A stretch of DNA of 64,000 nucleotides from Dactylosporangium sp. AC04546 (GCF_022095675.1 NZ_JAHYSG010000019.1:1-64000), one strand, 5' to 3'. Counted from the first letter of the stretch, positions 33,024-41,304 are shown. A program made the numbers and translations. The notes: a model not told the origin generated them from the sequence alone.

Positions 33024-33882
33024 TCAGACCCTCACGCGGGCCGAGACCCGCCGGATCCTGCGGTCGCCGGGGCGCCACGAGCTCGCCCCGGAGCGCTGGG
33101 TGCGCCTGCTGCGGCTGCGCGACCTGGCCCTCGGCGCCGGCGTGCCGCTGCTGCTCGCCGTGCTGTGGCAGGTCGCCTGCGACGCCGGCTGGATCGACCG
33201 GCGGCTCTACCCGTCGCCGGTCGACATCGTCCGCTCCGCCTGGGACATGTGGCAGCGCGACTCGCTGTGGCCGGACCTGCTGGCCAGCCTGCGCCGCACC
33301 GGGCTCGGCTACGTCATCGGGTCGGCCGTCGGCGCGCTCTTCGGGGTGGCGATGGGGCTGTGGCGGCCGATCCGCGCGGCGCTCGACCCGCTGCTCAACG
33401 CGCTGTACACGGTACCGAAGCTGGCCCTGCTGCCGGTGTTCCTCACCGTCTTCGGCTTCGGCGAGCTGCCGGTCGTGGCCCTGATCGCGGTCACCGTCTT
33501 CTTCTTCATCTGGATCTCCACGATGTCGGCCATGCTCGCGGTGCCGGCGGGCTACCGCGAGGCCGGCGTCACGCTCAACCTGTCGACCTGGCAGATGTTC
33601 CGGCACGTGATGCTGCCGGCCGCGCTGCCGGAGATCTTCGTGGGCCTGCGGATCGCGGCCGGCGTGTCGGTGCTCATCCTGGTCGGCGTCGAGTTCGTCC
33701 TCGGCGGCAACGGCCTGGGCCACGTCATCGAGCAGGGCCGCACGACGCTCGTGCTCGGCCAGACGTACGTCGGCATCGTCGTGGTCGCCCTCGTCGGCCT
33801 GGTGTTCTCGATGGTGGTCCAGGTCATCGGCCGGCTGCTGATGCCCTGGAACCGCTCCGGCTCGGTCATCCGGCAGCTGTGA
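33016..33882 (+). CDS. ABC transporter permease (SsuC type)
   Basis: A 288-residue BPD-type inner-membrane permease with about six membrane spans and the EAA-like coupling loop (YREAGVTLNLSTWQMFRHVM, about 180-200). Forms the channel for the SsuAB-like partners upstream. The stop TGA shares one base with the next ATG. Confidence 0.9.
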   Translation: MPSQTLTRAETRRILRSPGRHELAPERWVRLLRLRDLALGAGVPLLLAVLWQVACDAGWIDRRLYPSPVDIVRSAWDMWQRDSLWPDLLASLRRTGLGYVIGSAVGALFGVAMGLWRPIRAALDPLLNALYTVPKLALLPVFLTVFGFGELPVVALIAVTVFFFIWISTMSAMLAVPAGYREAGVTLNLSTWQMFRHVMLPAALPEIFVGLRIAAGVSVLILVGVEFVLGGNGLGHVIEQGRTTLVLGQTYVGIVVVALVGLVFSMVVQVIGRLLMPWNRSGSVIRQL

Positions 33883-34289
33883 TGACGCCCCCGGCCCCCG
33901 TCGTCAGCGACCTCGCCGCGCCCTACTGGGCGGCGGCGCAGGAGCGCAGGCTCGTGCTCCAGCGCTGCGAGCGCTGCGACCGCTGGCACCATTTCCCCAT
34001 CGACCGCTGTTCCGCCTGCGGTCTGTCCGACTCGCTCGGCTGGCGGGAGGTGAGCGGCGCCGGCACGGTCTACACGTTCAGCGTCGTGCACGGCCGGGCC
34101 GCCGCACCCGGCTTCACCGAGGCCACCCCGTACGTCATCGCCTGGGTCGACCTCGAGGAGGGCGCCCGCGCGTTCGGCAACGTCGTGGGCTGCGACCCGT
34201 CGTCGGTCCACATCGGCATGCCGGTCCGCGTCGTCTTCGAGGAGCGCGAGGACTTCGGGCTCGTTCCGAACTTTGGAGTCGTCGCATGA
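33882..34289 (+). CDS. DUF35 OB-fold zinc-ribbon protein (second copy)
   Basis: A 135-residue DUF35 protein with a zinc ribbon (CERCDRWHHFPIDRCSACG, about 28-46) and OB-fold segment (GAGTVYTFSVVHG, PYVIAWVDLEEG). Predicted partner of the thiolase-fold protein at 36328. Unlike the first DUF35 copy it has no N-terminal repeat. It is encoded between the permease and the ADP-forming synthetase with 1- and 4-base overlaps. Confidence 0.85.
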   Translation: MTPPAPVVSDLAAPYWAAAQERRLVLQRCERCDRWHHFPIDRCSACGLSDSLGWREVSGAGTVYTFSVVHGRAAAPGFTEATPYVIAWVDLEEGARAFGNVVGCDPSSVHIGMPVRVVFEEREDFGLVPNFGVVA

Positions 34290-36331
34290 GTTTCCTTCGT
34301 CCCAACGGCATCGCCGTCGTCGGCGCCTCGGAGGGTTCGGTCTGGACCCGGTCGCTGCTGCACAACCTCGACACCGTCGGCGGCGGCCCGGTCCACCTGG
34401 TCAACCCGAAGGGCGGTCAGCAGTTCGGCCGCCCGGTGGCCCGCAGCCTGACCGAGCTGTCCGGCCGGTCCGACGTCGACACGGCGTTCGTGGTGCTCAA
34501 CGCCCACCGGGTGCTGCCGGCGCTGCGCGAGGCGACCGAGATCGGCGTGCGCAACGCGGTCGTGCTCGCCTCCGGGTTCGCCGAGGCGGGCACCGACGGG
34601 CAGCAGCGGCAGGCCGAGCTCGCCGCGCTGGCCGCGGAGACCGGCCTGCGCGTGCTCGGCCCCAACAGCCTCGGCCTGCTCAACCTGTGCGACGGCGTCG
34701 GGATGCTCGCCTCCGGGCTGGAGCTGCCGGCGGCGGGCGCGGTCGCGGTGGTGAGCCAGAGCGGCGGGCTGTCGCGTGCGGTACTGCGGCTGGCCAACGC
34801 CCACGGGGTGGGCATCAGCCACGTGGTCACCACCGGCAACGAGAGCGTCGTCGACTGCGCCGACGTCATCGACGCGCTGCTCGACGACGGCCGCAGCCGG
34901 TCCATCGCCGTGTTCGCCGAGTCGGTGCGCCGGCCCCGGGCGTTCCTCGACGCCGCCACCCGCGCGCTGGCCGCCGGCGTGCCCGTCGTGCTGCTCAAGG
35001 TCGGGCGCACCGACGCCGGCCAGCGGGTGAGCGCCGCCCACACCGGCGGGCTGGCCAACGACCACGCGATCCTCGCCGGGCTGCTGCGCCAGCACGGGGT
35101 CGTCGAGGTCGACTCGCTCGAGGACCTCGTCATCGTCGCCGGGCTGCTCGCCCGGACCGGCCGGCTGCCCGGCCCCCGCGTGGCGGTGCTCTCCCCCTCC
35201 GGCGGCCGCTGCACGCTCATCGCCGACGAGGCGCACGCCGCCGGGCTCGACCTGCCGGCACTGCGGCCGGCGACCCGCGCGCGGATCGACGAGGTGCTCC
35301 AGACCGAGGTGGCCGTCTCGAACCCGCTCGACGTCACCGGCGCGTTCGTCACCGACCCGACCGTGTTCCGGCGGCTGCTCGACGCCCTGGCCGATGACGG
35401 CGGGCTCGACCTCGTCGTGGTCGCGCTGGACCTGCCCGACCCGGGCACTCCGGCGGCGCGGGTGCTGGAGCGGCTCTTCGCGGACCTGCGCGAGGTGTCA
35501 TCGTCGGGGCCGCTGCCGGTACTGCTGCTGGAGACGACGTATGCCGAGCTGACGCCCGGCCGTGAGCTGCTGCAGCGCGAGCTCGGCATCGAGTGGAGCC
35601 TGCCGGGCGTCCACCACGGCCTGCACGCGCTGGCGCGGGCCCTGTGGTGGTCGCAGGCGGCGGTTCCCCCGGCTCCGGAGGCGTCGCCCGTCGTCCCCCT
35701 TCCCGACACGATGTCCGAACACGTCGCCCGCGAGGTGCTGGGCCGCTTCGGCGTGCCGCTCGTTCCCGCGGTCCTGGCGTCGACCGCCGACGACGCGGTG
35801 GCCGCCGCGTTCCGCGTCGGCTTCCCGGTCGCGGTCAAGATGAGCAGTCCCGGGCTCGCGCACAAGTCGGACGTGGGCGGGGTCGTCCTCGACGTCCGCG
35901 ATCCCGCGGCCGTGGCGGCCGCGTTCGCGCGGGTCGCCGGCGTCGACGGCGTCCTGGTCTCCCCCATGCGGACCGGAGGCGTCGAGCTGATCGTGGGGGT
36001 GCTCGACCATCCGCAGTGGGGTCCGCTGCTCGCGGTCGGCCTGGGCGGTGTGCTGGCCGAGGCGCTGCGCGACACCGCGTGGCGGGGCCTGCCGGTGTCC
36101 GACGACGAGATCGGCCGCATGCTCGGCGAGCTTCGCGGCGGCGCGCTGCTCGACGGCGTGCGCGGGATACCGCCCGCCGACCGGGAGCGGCTGGTCGCCG
36201 CGATCGCCGCGATGGCCCGGGCCGGCGGCGGGCTGCGCGGGCAGTACCAGGCCCTGGAGGTCAACCCGCTCTACGTCCGCGGCGACGTCGTCGAGGCGCT
36301 CGACGCGCTCATCGTGCGGGACGCGGCATGA
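34286..36331 (+). CDS. ADP-forming acyl-CoA synthetase, CoA-binding domain first
   Basis: A 681-residue NDP-forming synthetase in the usual order: CoA-binding module at 1-125 (PNGIAVVGASEG), ligase part with VVSQSGGLSRAV and AAHTGGLANDHA (phosphohistidine candidate), then ATP-grasp from about 465 (VAREVLGRFGVPLVP, AHKSDVGGVVLD, LLDGVRGIPP). It is the domain-permuted counterpart of the protein at 13127. ATGA overlaps tie it to DUF35 and aldolase genes. Likely activates or recovers a pathway acid. Confidence 0.88.
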   Translation: MSFLRPNGIAVVGASEGSVWTRSLLHNLDTVGGGPVHLVNPKGGQQFGRPVARSLTELSGRSDVDTAFVVLNAHRVLPALREATEIGVRNAVVLASGFAEAGTDGQQRQAELAALAAETGLRVLGPNSLGLLNLCDGVGMLASGLELPAAGAVAVVSQSGGLSRAVLRLANAHGVGISHVVTTGNESVVDCADVIDALLDDGRSRSIAVFAESVRRPRAFLDAATRALAAGVPVVLLKVGRTDAGQRVSAAHTGGLANDHAILAGLLRQHGVVEVDSLEDLVIVAGLLARTGRLPGPRVAVLSPSGGRCTLIADEAHAAGLDLPALRPATRARIDEVLQTEVAVSNPLDVTGAFVTDPTVFRRLLDALADDGGLDLVVVALDLPDPGTPAARVLERLFADLREVSSSGPLPVLLLETTYAELTPGRELLQRELGIEWSLPGVHHGLHALARALWWSQAAVPPAPEASPVVPLPDTMSEHVAREVLGRFGVPLVPAVLASTADDAVAAAFRVGFPVAVKMSSPGLAHKSDVGGVVLDVRDPAAVAAAFARVAGVDGVLVSPMRTGGVELIVGVLDHPQWGPLLAVGLGGVLAEALRDTAWRGLPVSDDEIGRMLGELRGGALLDGVRGIPPADRERLVAAIAAMARAGGGLRGQYQALEVNPLYVRGDVVEALDALIVRDAA

Positions 36332-37467
36332 CCCGGGCGGCCATCGCCGGCATCGGGGCGACGCCGCTGTACCGCGCCTCCGGCCGGACGGTGCTGGACA
36401 TGGCCCTCGACGCGGTCCGCGCCGCCGTCGCCGACGCCGGCCTCGAGGTGCCCGAGGTGGACGGCGTACTGACGTACGGGCTGAACGACACCATCGCGGT
36501 GCAGTACCTCATCGAGGGCCTGGGCCTGCCGAGCGTCCGCTGGCACAACGACATCGCCGGCGGCGGCTCGCAGAGCGCGTCGATCCTCGGCGACGCGGCC
36601 CGCGCCATCGAGGCCGGCGCCGCCCGCACGGTCGTGGTGTTCCGCTCGCTCAACGGGCGCACCGGCAAGCGCCTCGGGCAGAGCGCGCTGCGGGTCGGCG
36701 CCGGCGCCGAGGAGGAGTTCGTCGCGCCGTACGGCATGCGGGGCCCGGTCCACCTGTTCGCGATGGTGGCGCGCCGCTTCCTCTACGAGCGCGGGCTGGA
36801 CGAGCAGGACACGGCGGCGGTGGTACTGCGGTCACGCGCGAACGCGGCCCTGAACGAACGCGCGACACGGCGCGACCCGATGACGCTCGACGAGTACCTG
36901 GCGAGCCCGCTCATCGCGTCCCCGCTGCGGCTGGTCGACTGCTGCCAGGAGAACGACGGCGCCGCCGCGCTCGTCGTGACGTCCGTCGACCGCGCCCGCA
37001 CCGGCGGCCACGCCCCGGTGCTGATCCGCGCGGCCGAACGGGCCGGCGGCCCGGGCTCGTCGAACATCGCCCGCGCCGAGGACGGCGCCCGCCTCTTCTC
37101 GCACTACGTGGCGCCGCTGGTGTACTCGGCGGCCGGCCTCGGACCGTCCGATGTGGACGTCTCGCTGCTCTACGACGCGTACGCGCCCCTCCAGCTCCAG
37201 CAGATGGAGGACTTCGGCCTGTGCGCCCCGGGGAAGTCAGGCGAGCTGGTGCGCTCGGGCGAGACGGCCCCGACGGGCGCGGTACCGGTGAACCCGCACG
37301 GCGGCCTGCTGTCGGAGGGCTCCCTGCACGGCTTCAACAACGTCCTGGAGGCGGTGCGCCAGCTGCGCGGCGAGGCACCGGCGAACCAGGTCCCGGGTGC
37401 GCGCACGGCGCTCGTCGCGGGGTTCGGCGGCAGCTACGGCAGCGCCGCCGTCCTGCAGACCGCGTAG
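36328..37467 (+). CDS. Thiolase-fold protein, Ltp2-like, second catalytic tyrosine replaced by serine
   Basis: A 379-residue SCP2/lipid-transfer thiolase relative. The nucleophile cysteine position reads NDIAGGGSQSAS and the C-terminal cysteine is absent. Tyr282 (LLYDAY) matches the first Ltp2 tyrosine; the position 50 residues later is Ser332 (GGLLSEGSLHG) where the paralog at 11518 has tyrosine. It should therefore be neither a thiolase nor a standard Ltp2. It may use serine or water as acid, act on another bond, or be regulatory. Last gene of the transporter operon. Confidence 0.82.
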   Translation: MTRAAIAGIGATPLYRASGRTVLDMALDAVRAAVADAGLEVPEVDGVLTYGLNDTIAVQYLIEGLGLPSVRWHNDIAGGGSQSASILGDAARAIEAGAARTVVVFRSLNGRTGKRLGQSALRVGAGAEEEFVAPYGMRGPVHLFAMVARRFLYERGLDEQDTAAVVLRSRANAALNERATRRDPMTLDEYLASPLIASPLRLVDCCQENDGAAALVVTSVDRARTGGHAPVLIRAAERAGGPGSSNIARAEDGARLFSHYVAPLVYSAAGLGPSDVDVSLLYDAYAPLQLQQMEDFGLCAPGKSGELVRSGETAPTGAVPVNPHGGLLSEGSLHGFNNVLEAVRQLRGEAPANQVPGARTALVAGFGGSYGSAAVLQTA

Positions 37468-37472
37468 TTCTC

Positions 37473-38054
37473 TCAGCCGCGCAGGCCGTCCAGCAGCAGG
37501 GCCTGGAACTGCCCGGCGAGCTCCGTCGCCGGGCGGGACCAGCGGGCGGCGGCGCAGACGCCGTCGCGGACGAAGCGGTACGTCAGACGCTCGTCGATGT
37601 CGGGGCGCAGCTCGCCGCTCGTCTTGCCGCGCTCGATCACCGCCGACCAGATGTGCTCGATCTCGGCCTCGCGCTCGACCAGGTGGGCGAACCGGGGCAG
37701 CCGGGCCAGGTGGTGGCGCTCGCTGTGCAGGACCAGGCCGGCGGCGCGGTGCCGGTCCAGGGCGGCGAAGGCGGCCGCGACCAGGCGGGCCAGCATCGAC
37801 TGGGCGTCGCCGCCCTCCGCGACGGCACCGCGGTACACGAGGATCAGCTCATCGAGGTAGCTCGACAGCATCTCGTCGATGAGCGTCTCTTTGGAGTCGA
37901 AGTAGTGGTACAGGCTGCCGGAGAGCACGCCCGACGCGTCGGCGATGTCGCGCACGGTCGTGGCCCGGTACCCGCGCTCGGCGAAGAGGTCGCGGGCCAC
38001 CGCCAGCACGGCCTCACGGCGTGCGTGGTAGGTCGCCTTCTCGCGGTTGCGCAT
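37473..38054 (-). CDS. KstR2-like TetR-family repressor (second of two)
   Basis: A 193-residue TetR protein closely related to the one at 10400 (YRATTVRDIADASGVLSG, SLYHYFDSKETLIDEML; LPRFAHLVEREAEIEHIW). It starts two bases after the SDR stop and should be read from the SDR promoter with its KstR2-like box, giving clear autoregulation. Two paralogs with similar recognition helices in one cluster suggest that they either share all sites with different CoA-ester ligands or divide the nine boxes. Confidence 0.85.
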   Translation of the reverse strand: MRNREKATYHARREAVLAVARDLFAERGYRATTVRDIADASGVLSGSLYHYFDSKETLIDEMLSSYLDELILVYRGAVAEGGDAQSMLARLVAAAFAALDRHRAAGLVLHSERHHLARLPRFAHLVEREAEIEHIWSAVIERGKTSGELRPDIDERLTYRFVRDGVCAAARWSRPATELAGQFQALLLDGLRG

Positions 38055-38055
38055 C

Positions 38056-38793
38056 TCACGACATCGTCATGCCACCGCTGGCACTGAAGACCTGCCCCGT
38101 GAGATAGCCCGCGCGCGGCGTGCACAGGAAGGCGACCAGGCCGGACACGTCCTCGGGGTCGCCGATGCGCCGCTGCGGTACCAGCCGGACCATCGTCTCC
38201 AGCAGGGCCGGCTTCTCCTTCGCCACCGAGCGCAGCAGCGGGGTGTCGACCATGCCCGGGCATACGACGTTGGAGGTCACGCCGAACCGGGCGGTCTCCC
38301 GCGCGAGGGACTTGGCCAGGCCGAGCAGGCCGGCCTTGACGCTGGAGTACACCACCTCGCCGCCGGCGCCGACCCGGGCGCTGTCGGACGAGATGAACAC
38401 CGCGCGGCCCCAGTTGCGCTCCACCATGGCCGGCACGAGCAGGCGGCTGAGCAGCATCGGGCCGCGCAGGTTGATCCGCCAGAGGCGGTCCCACTGGCTG
38501 TGGTCGCTCTCGGCGAACCGCTCGACCTTCGTCACGCCGCCGTTGTTGACGAGGATGTCGACCGGACCGACCTCGCCGACGCAGCGTTCGATCGACGCGG
38601 CGTCGTCGAGGTCGACCCCCACCGCGGTCGCGTCCGGCAGCCCGGCCGCGAGCTCCTTGGCGCGGTCGACGTCGATGTCGGCGACGACCACGCGCGCGCC
38701 GCACTCGGCCAGGTCACGGCAGATGGCCGCGCCGATCCCCCCGGCGCCTCCGGTGACGAGCGCCGTCCGGCCGGCAAGTGACAACCCATGCAT
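38056..38793 (-). CDS. Short-chain dehydrogenase/reductase
   Basis: A 245-residue classical SDR. NAD(P) motif TGGAGGIG (14-21), NNGG (83-86, a variant of NNAG), serine in ISSDSAR (about 135-138), and Tyr149/Lys153 in YSSVK. Asp39-Asp41 after the second strand favours NAD over NADP. Likely oxidises a hydroxyl of a pathway intermediate, perhaps the hydroxyacyl-CoA. It is leaderless or nearly so: TAAGAT ends seven bases before the ATG. Co-transcribed with the KstR2-like regulator. Confidence 0.9.
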   Translation of the reverse strand: MHGLSLAGRTALVTGGAGGIGAAICRDLAECGARVVVADIDVDRAKELAAGLPDATAVGVDLDDAASIERCVGEVGPVDILVNNGGVTKVERFAESDHSQWDRLWRINLRGPMLLSRLLVPAMVERNWGRAVFISSDSARVGAGGEVVYSSVKAGLLGLAKSLARETARFGVTSNVVCPGMVDTPLLRSVAKEKPALLETMVRLVPQRRIGDPEDVSGLVAFLCTPRAGYLTGQVFSASGGMTMS

Positions 38794-38799
38794 GGGCTT

Positions 38800-38826
38800 A
38801 TCTTAGGTACGAACCAAACGCTTGTT
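38800..38826 (-). promoter_or_regulatory. KstR2-like operator and minus-10 of the SDR-repressor operon
   Basis: ACCAAACGCTTGTT (38813-38826), one mismatch from the consensus, lies seven bases before a TAAGAT minus-10 (38805 to 38800 on the minus strand). The start would fall on the A of the SDR ATG. It is the last box of the regulon in the window. Confidence 0.78.
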
Positions 38827-38908
38827 CAAGAGTGAAGGTCATCTCAGCCCGTTTCACACCTCCGGCCTTGAACGGGTCGTCAGCACGTCGAACGTCGCCT
38901 CGCGGGCG

Positions 38909-39907
38909 TCAGCCGTCGGTGCCGTAGCGGGCGGCGATCGTCGCGAACGCCTCCTTCGGGTCCCACGGCAGGTCCGGGTACGTCGTGCCCATGCGGTCCT
39001 CGTAGACCTTCACGATGCCCAGGCTGGCCAGGTCGAGGTCGTCGCGTGGGTCGCCGTCCGGGCGGTGCGGGAGGTTGTGCAGCGCGAACAGGTGGACGAA
39101 GGCGCTGTCCACGCCCTCCTCGGCGAAGATGTCCAGCAGCTCGCCGAGGTACGCGGCCTGGCCGGCCTCGTCGCGTTCGTACACGCCCTTCAGGCGGTCG
39201 CCGTCCAGGATCTCCATGCTTCTGGGCGCCACGTCTGCGGCGCCGCGCCAGGTTGCCGTGCCGAAACCCGTGATGGCCAGCGGCTTGGGCTGGTCGGCCA
39301 GGGTGCGGACGCCTTCGCGGAAGCGGTCGGCGACCTCGGCCGAGCGGATCAGCTCGTACGTCACGATGTCGAAGGGGTCCCAGTCGACGCCTTCGAACTG
39401 GATCGCCGCGTACGTCACCCGGCCGCCGAAGCGTTGCCGGATCGCGGGCACGGCGGTACCGAAGAAGTCATTGAGGCGGGTGCGGACGGCGGCGATGCGG
39501 TCCCGGTCGGCGAACAGGCCGGCGAGGCGGTCCTCGATGCGGTCGCCCGGGATGAACCCGCGGTTCATGAGGCTCAGCTCGACGCCGGCGACGAGGAGGA
39601 CCTCGGCGCCTGCCGAGCGCAGCCGCTCGGCCCGCTCGGCGCAGTCGACGAACAGCGCGTGGAGCTCGTCCGGGGTGCGGTCGAGCGGGTACGGCGCGAA
39701 CCACACCTCCAGGCCGAGTGCGGCGGCGGTCCGGCCGGCCGACTCGAGCCGCGCCGGGTCGCCGCCGACCAGCATGACGGCGGTGCAGTGCAGGTCGTCG
39801 CGGATGATGGTCAGCTCGCGCCGGACCACGTCGGGGTCGAGGCGCTCGATCGAGTTCCGGCCGTCCTGGATGAAGCCGGTGTCGTAGGTCATGCCCTTGG
39901 CTCGCAT
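38909..39907 (-). CDS. TIM-barrel glycosyl-hydrolase-like protein of unknown function
   Basis: A 332-residue protein starting MRAKGMTYDTGF. Regular beta-alpha units (CTAVMLVGGDPARLESAG, LEVWFAPYPLDR, AEVLLVAGVELSLMNRGF, VTYAAIQFEGVDW, PLAITGFGTATW, VDSAFVHLF) indicate a TIM barrel like glycoside hydrolases. Acidic residues at strand ends (E in AGVELSL and in FEGVDW) are candidate catalytic groups. Homologs are sometimes labelled abortive-infection proteins, without evidence that I can see. No signal peptide. Divergent from a TetR gene with a palindrome between, and outside the KstR2-box regulon. Confidence 0.6.
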   Translation of the reverse strand: MRAKGMTYDTGFIQDGRNSIERLDPDVVRRELTIIRDDLHCTAVMLVGGDPARLESAGRTAAALGLEVWFAPYPLDRTPDELHALFVDCAERAERLRSAGAEVLLVAGVELSLMNRGFIPGDRIEDRLAGLFADRDRIAAVRTRLNDFFGTAVPAIRQRFGGRVTYAAIQFEGVDWDPFDIVTYELIRSAEVADRFREGVRTLADQPKPLAITGFGTATWRGAADVAPRSMEILDGDRLKGVYERDEAGQAAYLGELLDIFAEEGVDSAFVHLFALHNLPHRPDGDPRDDLDLASLGIVKVYEDRMGTTYPDLPWDPKEAFATIAARYGTDG

Positions 39908-39930
39908 GGACGCCACGGTACCGCTAAAAC

Positions 39931-39944
39931 TTGCGCGCACGCAA
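39931..39944. promoter_or_regulatory. Palindromic operator in the TIM-barrel/TetR divergent promoter
   Basis: TTGCG-CGCA-CGCAA is a 14-bp inverted repeat, followed by a related TTTTGCGCG. It is a good candidate site for the adjacent TetR protein to control both divergent genes. Confidence 0.65.
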
Positions 39945-39980
39945 TTTTGCGCGACAGAAAGAAGGTGTGACAATCAAGGC

Positions 39981-40541
39981 GTGTCACTCAGGGAGCGCAA
40001 GAAGCAGGCCACCCGGGAGGCGCTGCGCTCGGCGGCGCTCAGGCTCGCGCTGGAGCGCGGACCCGAGAACGTCCGCGTCGACGACATCGCCGAGGCGGCC
40101 GGGGTGTCGCCGCGGACGTACAACAACTACTTCTCCAGCCGCGAGGAGGCGATCGTCGCCGGCGTGACCGCGGAGCGCCTGTTCGCGGCGGACCGCCCGC
40201 TGATCGACGCCGTGGTGGCGCACTACACCGAGCCGCCGCCCGAGGCGCTCATGCTGCTCACGAGCAGCCCGGCCCTGCGCGCCTGCTACGCCGACAGCAC
40301 CACCGCGATCGAGGGCCCGCTCGCCGACGCCATCGTCGCCCGCGCCCCGGACGCCGACCGGCTGGCCGCCGAGGCCCTCGCCGCCGCCGTGGGAGCCGCG
40401 GCGAAGGTGGCGATCCGGCACTGGCTGCAGGCCGCGACCGAGCCGCTGCCGGGCCTCGTGGTGCCGGCCGGATCACTGCCCGACCTCCTGCGCGCGGCCC
40501 TCGACCCACTGCGACCGGCCCTCGGCGCGGTGCTCACCTAG
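39981..40541 (+). CDS. TetR-family regulator
   Basis: A 186-residue TetR protein; helix-turn-helix at about 25-60 (VRVDDIAEAAGVSPRTYNNY, FSSREEAIVAG), with a TetR_C domain of the MftR-like type. GTG at 39981 chosen because the family begins SLRERKKQATREA. Divergent from the TIM-barrel gene and probably its repressor. Its last eight bases overlap the convergent ABC permease gene. Confidence 0.83.
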   Translation: MSLRERKKQATREALRSAALRLALERGPENVRVDDIAEAAGVSPRTYNNYFSSREEAIVAGVTAERLFAADRPLIDAVVAHYTEPPPEALMLLTSSPALRACYADSTTAIEGPLADAIVARAPDADRLAAEALAAAVGAAAKVAIRHWLQAATEPLPGLVVPAGSLPDLLRAALDPLRPALGAVLT

Positions 40542-41304
40542 CGCGCTGGAAGCGCCAGGTCGACAGGGGCACGAAGACGGCAAGGATGGCGATCGTCCAG
40601 GCCAGGGTCGCCACGAGCGGGTGCTGCAGCGGCCACGCCTGATGCGCCGCGACCGTCGGGTTGCCGAACAGCTCGCGGCTGGCGGCGACCAGGGCGCTGA
40701 TCGGGTTCCAGTCGGCGAGCACGCGCAGCCAGGCCGGCATGCCCTCGGTGGGGACGAAGCTGTTCGACAGGATCGAGATCGGGAACACGATCGGCACCAG
40801 GGCGTCGGCCGTCTCGGGCGTCACGAACAGGCCGGCCGCCACGCCGATCCAGCTCACCGCGAAGCGCACCAGCAGGATCAGCGCGAAGCCGGCCAGGGTC
40901 GGGCCCATACCGTGGTGGACGCGCCAGCCCGCCAGCAGCCCGATGCCGGCCATGATGACCACGCCGACGGCGGCGATCACCAGATCGGCGAGGGTGCGGC
41001 CGAACGGGATCGCCGAGCGGGCCATCGGCATCGAGCGGAACCGGTCCATCACGCCCTGGGCCACGTCCCTGGAGATGGCCAGGGCGCTGGTCATCACGCC
41101 GGTGATGGCGGTCATGGCGAACAGGCCCGGCATCAGGTACTCGCGGTAGTTGCCGCCGCCCGGCACCGCGATCGCGCTGCCGAAGACGTAGCCGAACAGC
41201 ACCACCATGACGGCCGGGAACACCAGCGCGCCGACCAGCTCGCCCGGCTGGTGGCGCAGCTGGCTGAACTCGCGCCCGGCGATCGTCCACGCGTCGCGGA
41301 TCAT
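40534..41304 (-). CDS. ABC-2 type exporter permease (DrrB-like)
   Basis: A 256-residue membrane protein with about six spans, the ABC-2 pattern MPGLFAMTAITGVMTSALAI near 58-77 and a C-terminal SNSFVPTEGMPAWLRVLADWNP cut short here (about 186 onward), typical of daunorubicin-type exporters. Partner of the ATPase at 41301, with which it overlaps by four bases. Likely exports a hydrophobic drug or metabolite. Confidence 0.9.
   Translation of the reverse strand: MIRDAWTIAGREFSQLRHQPGELVGALVFPAVMVVLFGYVFGSAIAVPGGGNYREYLMPGLFAMTAITGVMTSALAISRDVAQGVMDRFRSMPMARSAIPFGRTLADLVIAAVGVVIMAGIGLLAGWRVHHGMGPTLAGFALILLVRFAVSWIGVAAGLFVTPETADALVPIVFPISILSNSFVPTEGMPAWLRVLADWNPISALVAASRELFGNPTVAAHQAWPLQHPLVATLAWTIAILAVFVPLSTWRFQRAR

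Noticed and set aside
121..38793. Steroid (cholesterol or HIP) degradation cluster
   Set aside because: The regulator type and the FadD3- and Ltp2-like genes suggest it, but KstD, KshAB, HsaABCD, IpdAB and acyl-CoA dehydrogenases are all absent from the window. Kept only as the evolutionary source of the regulation.
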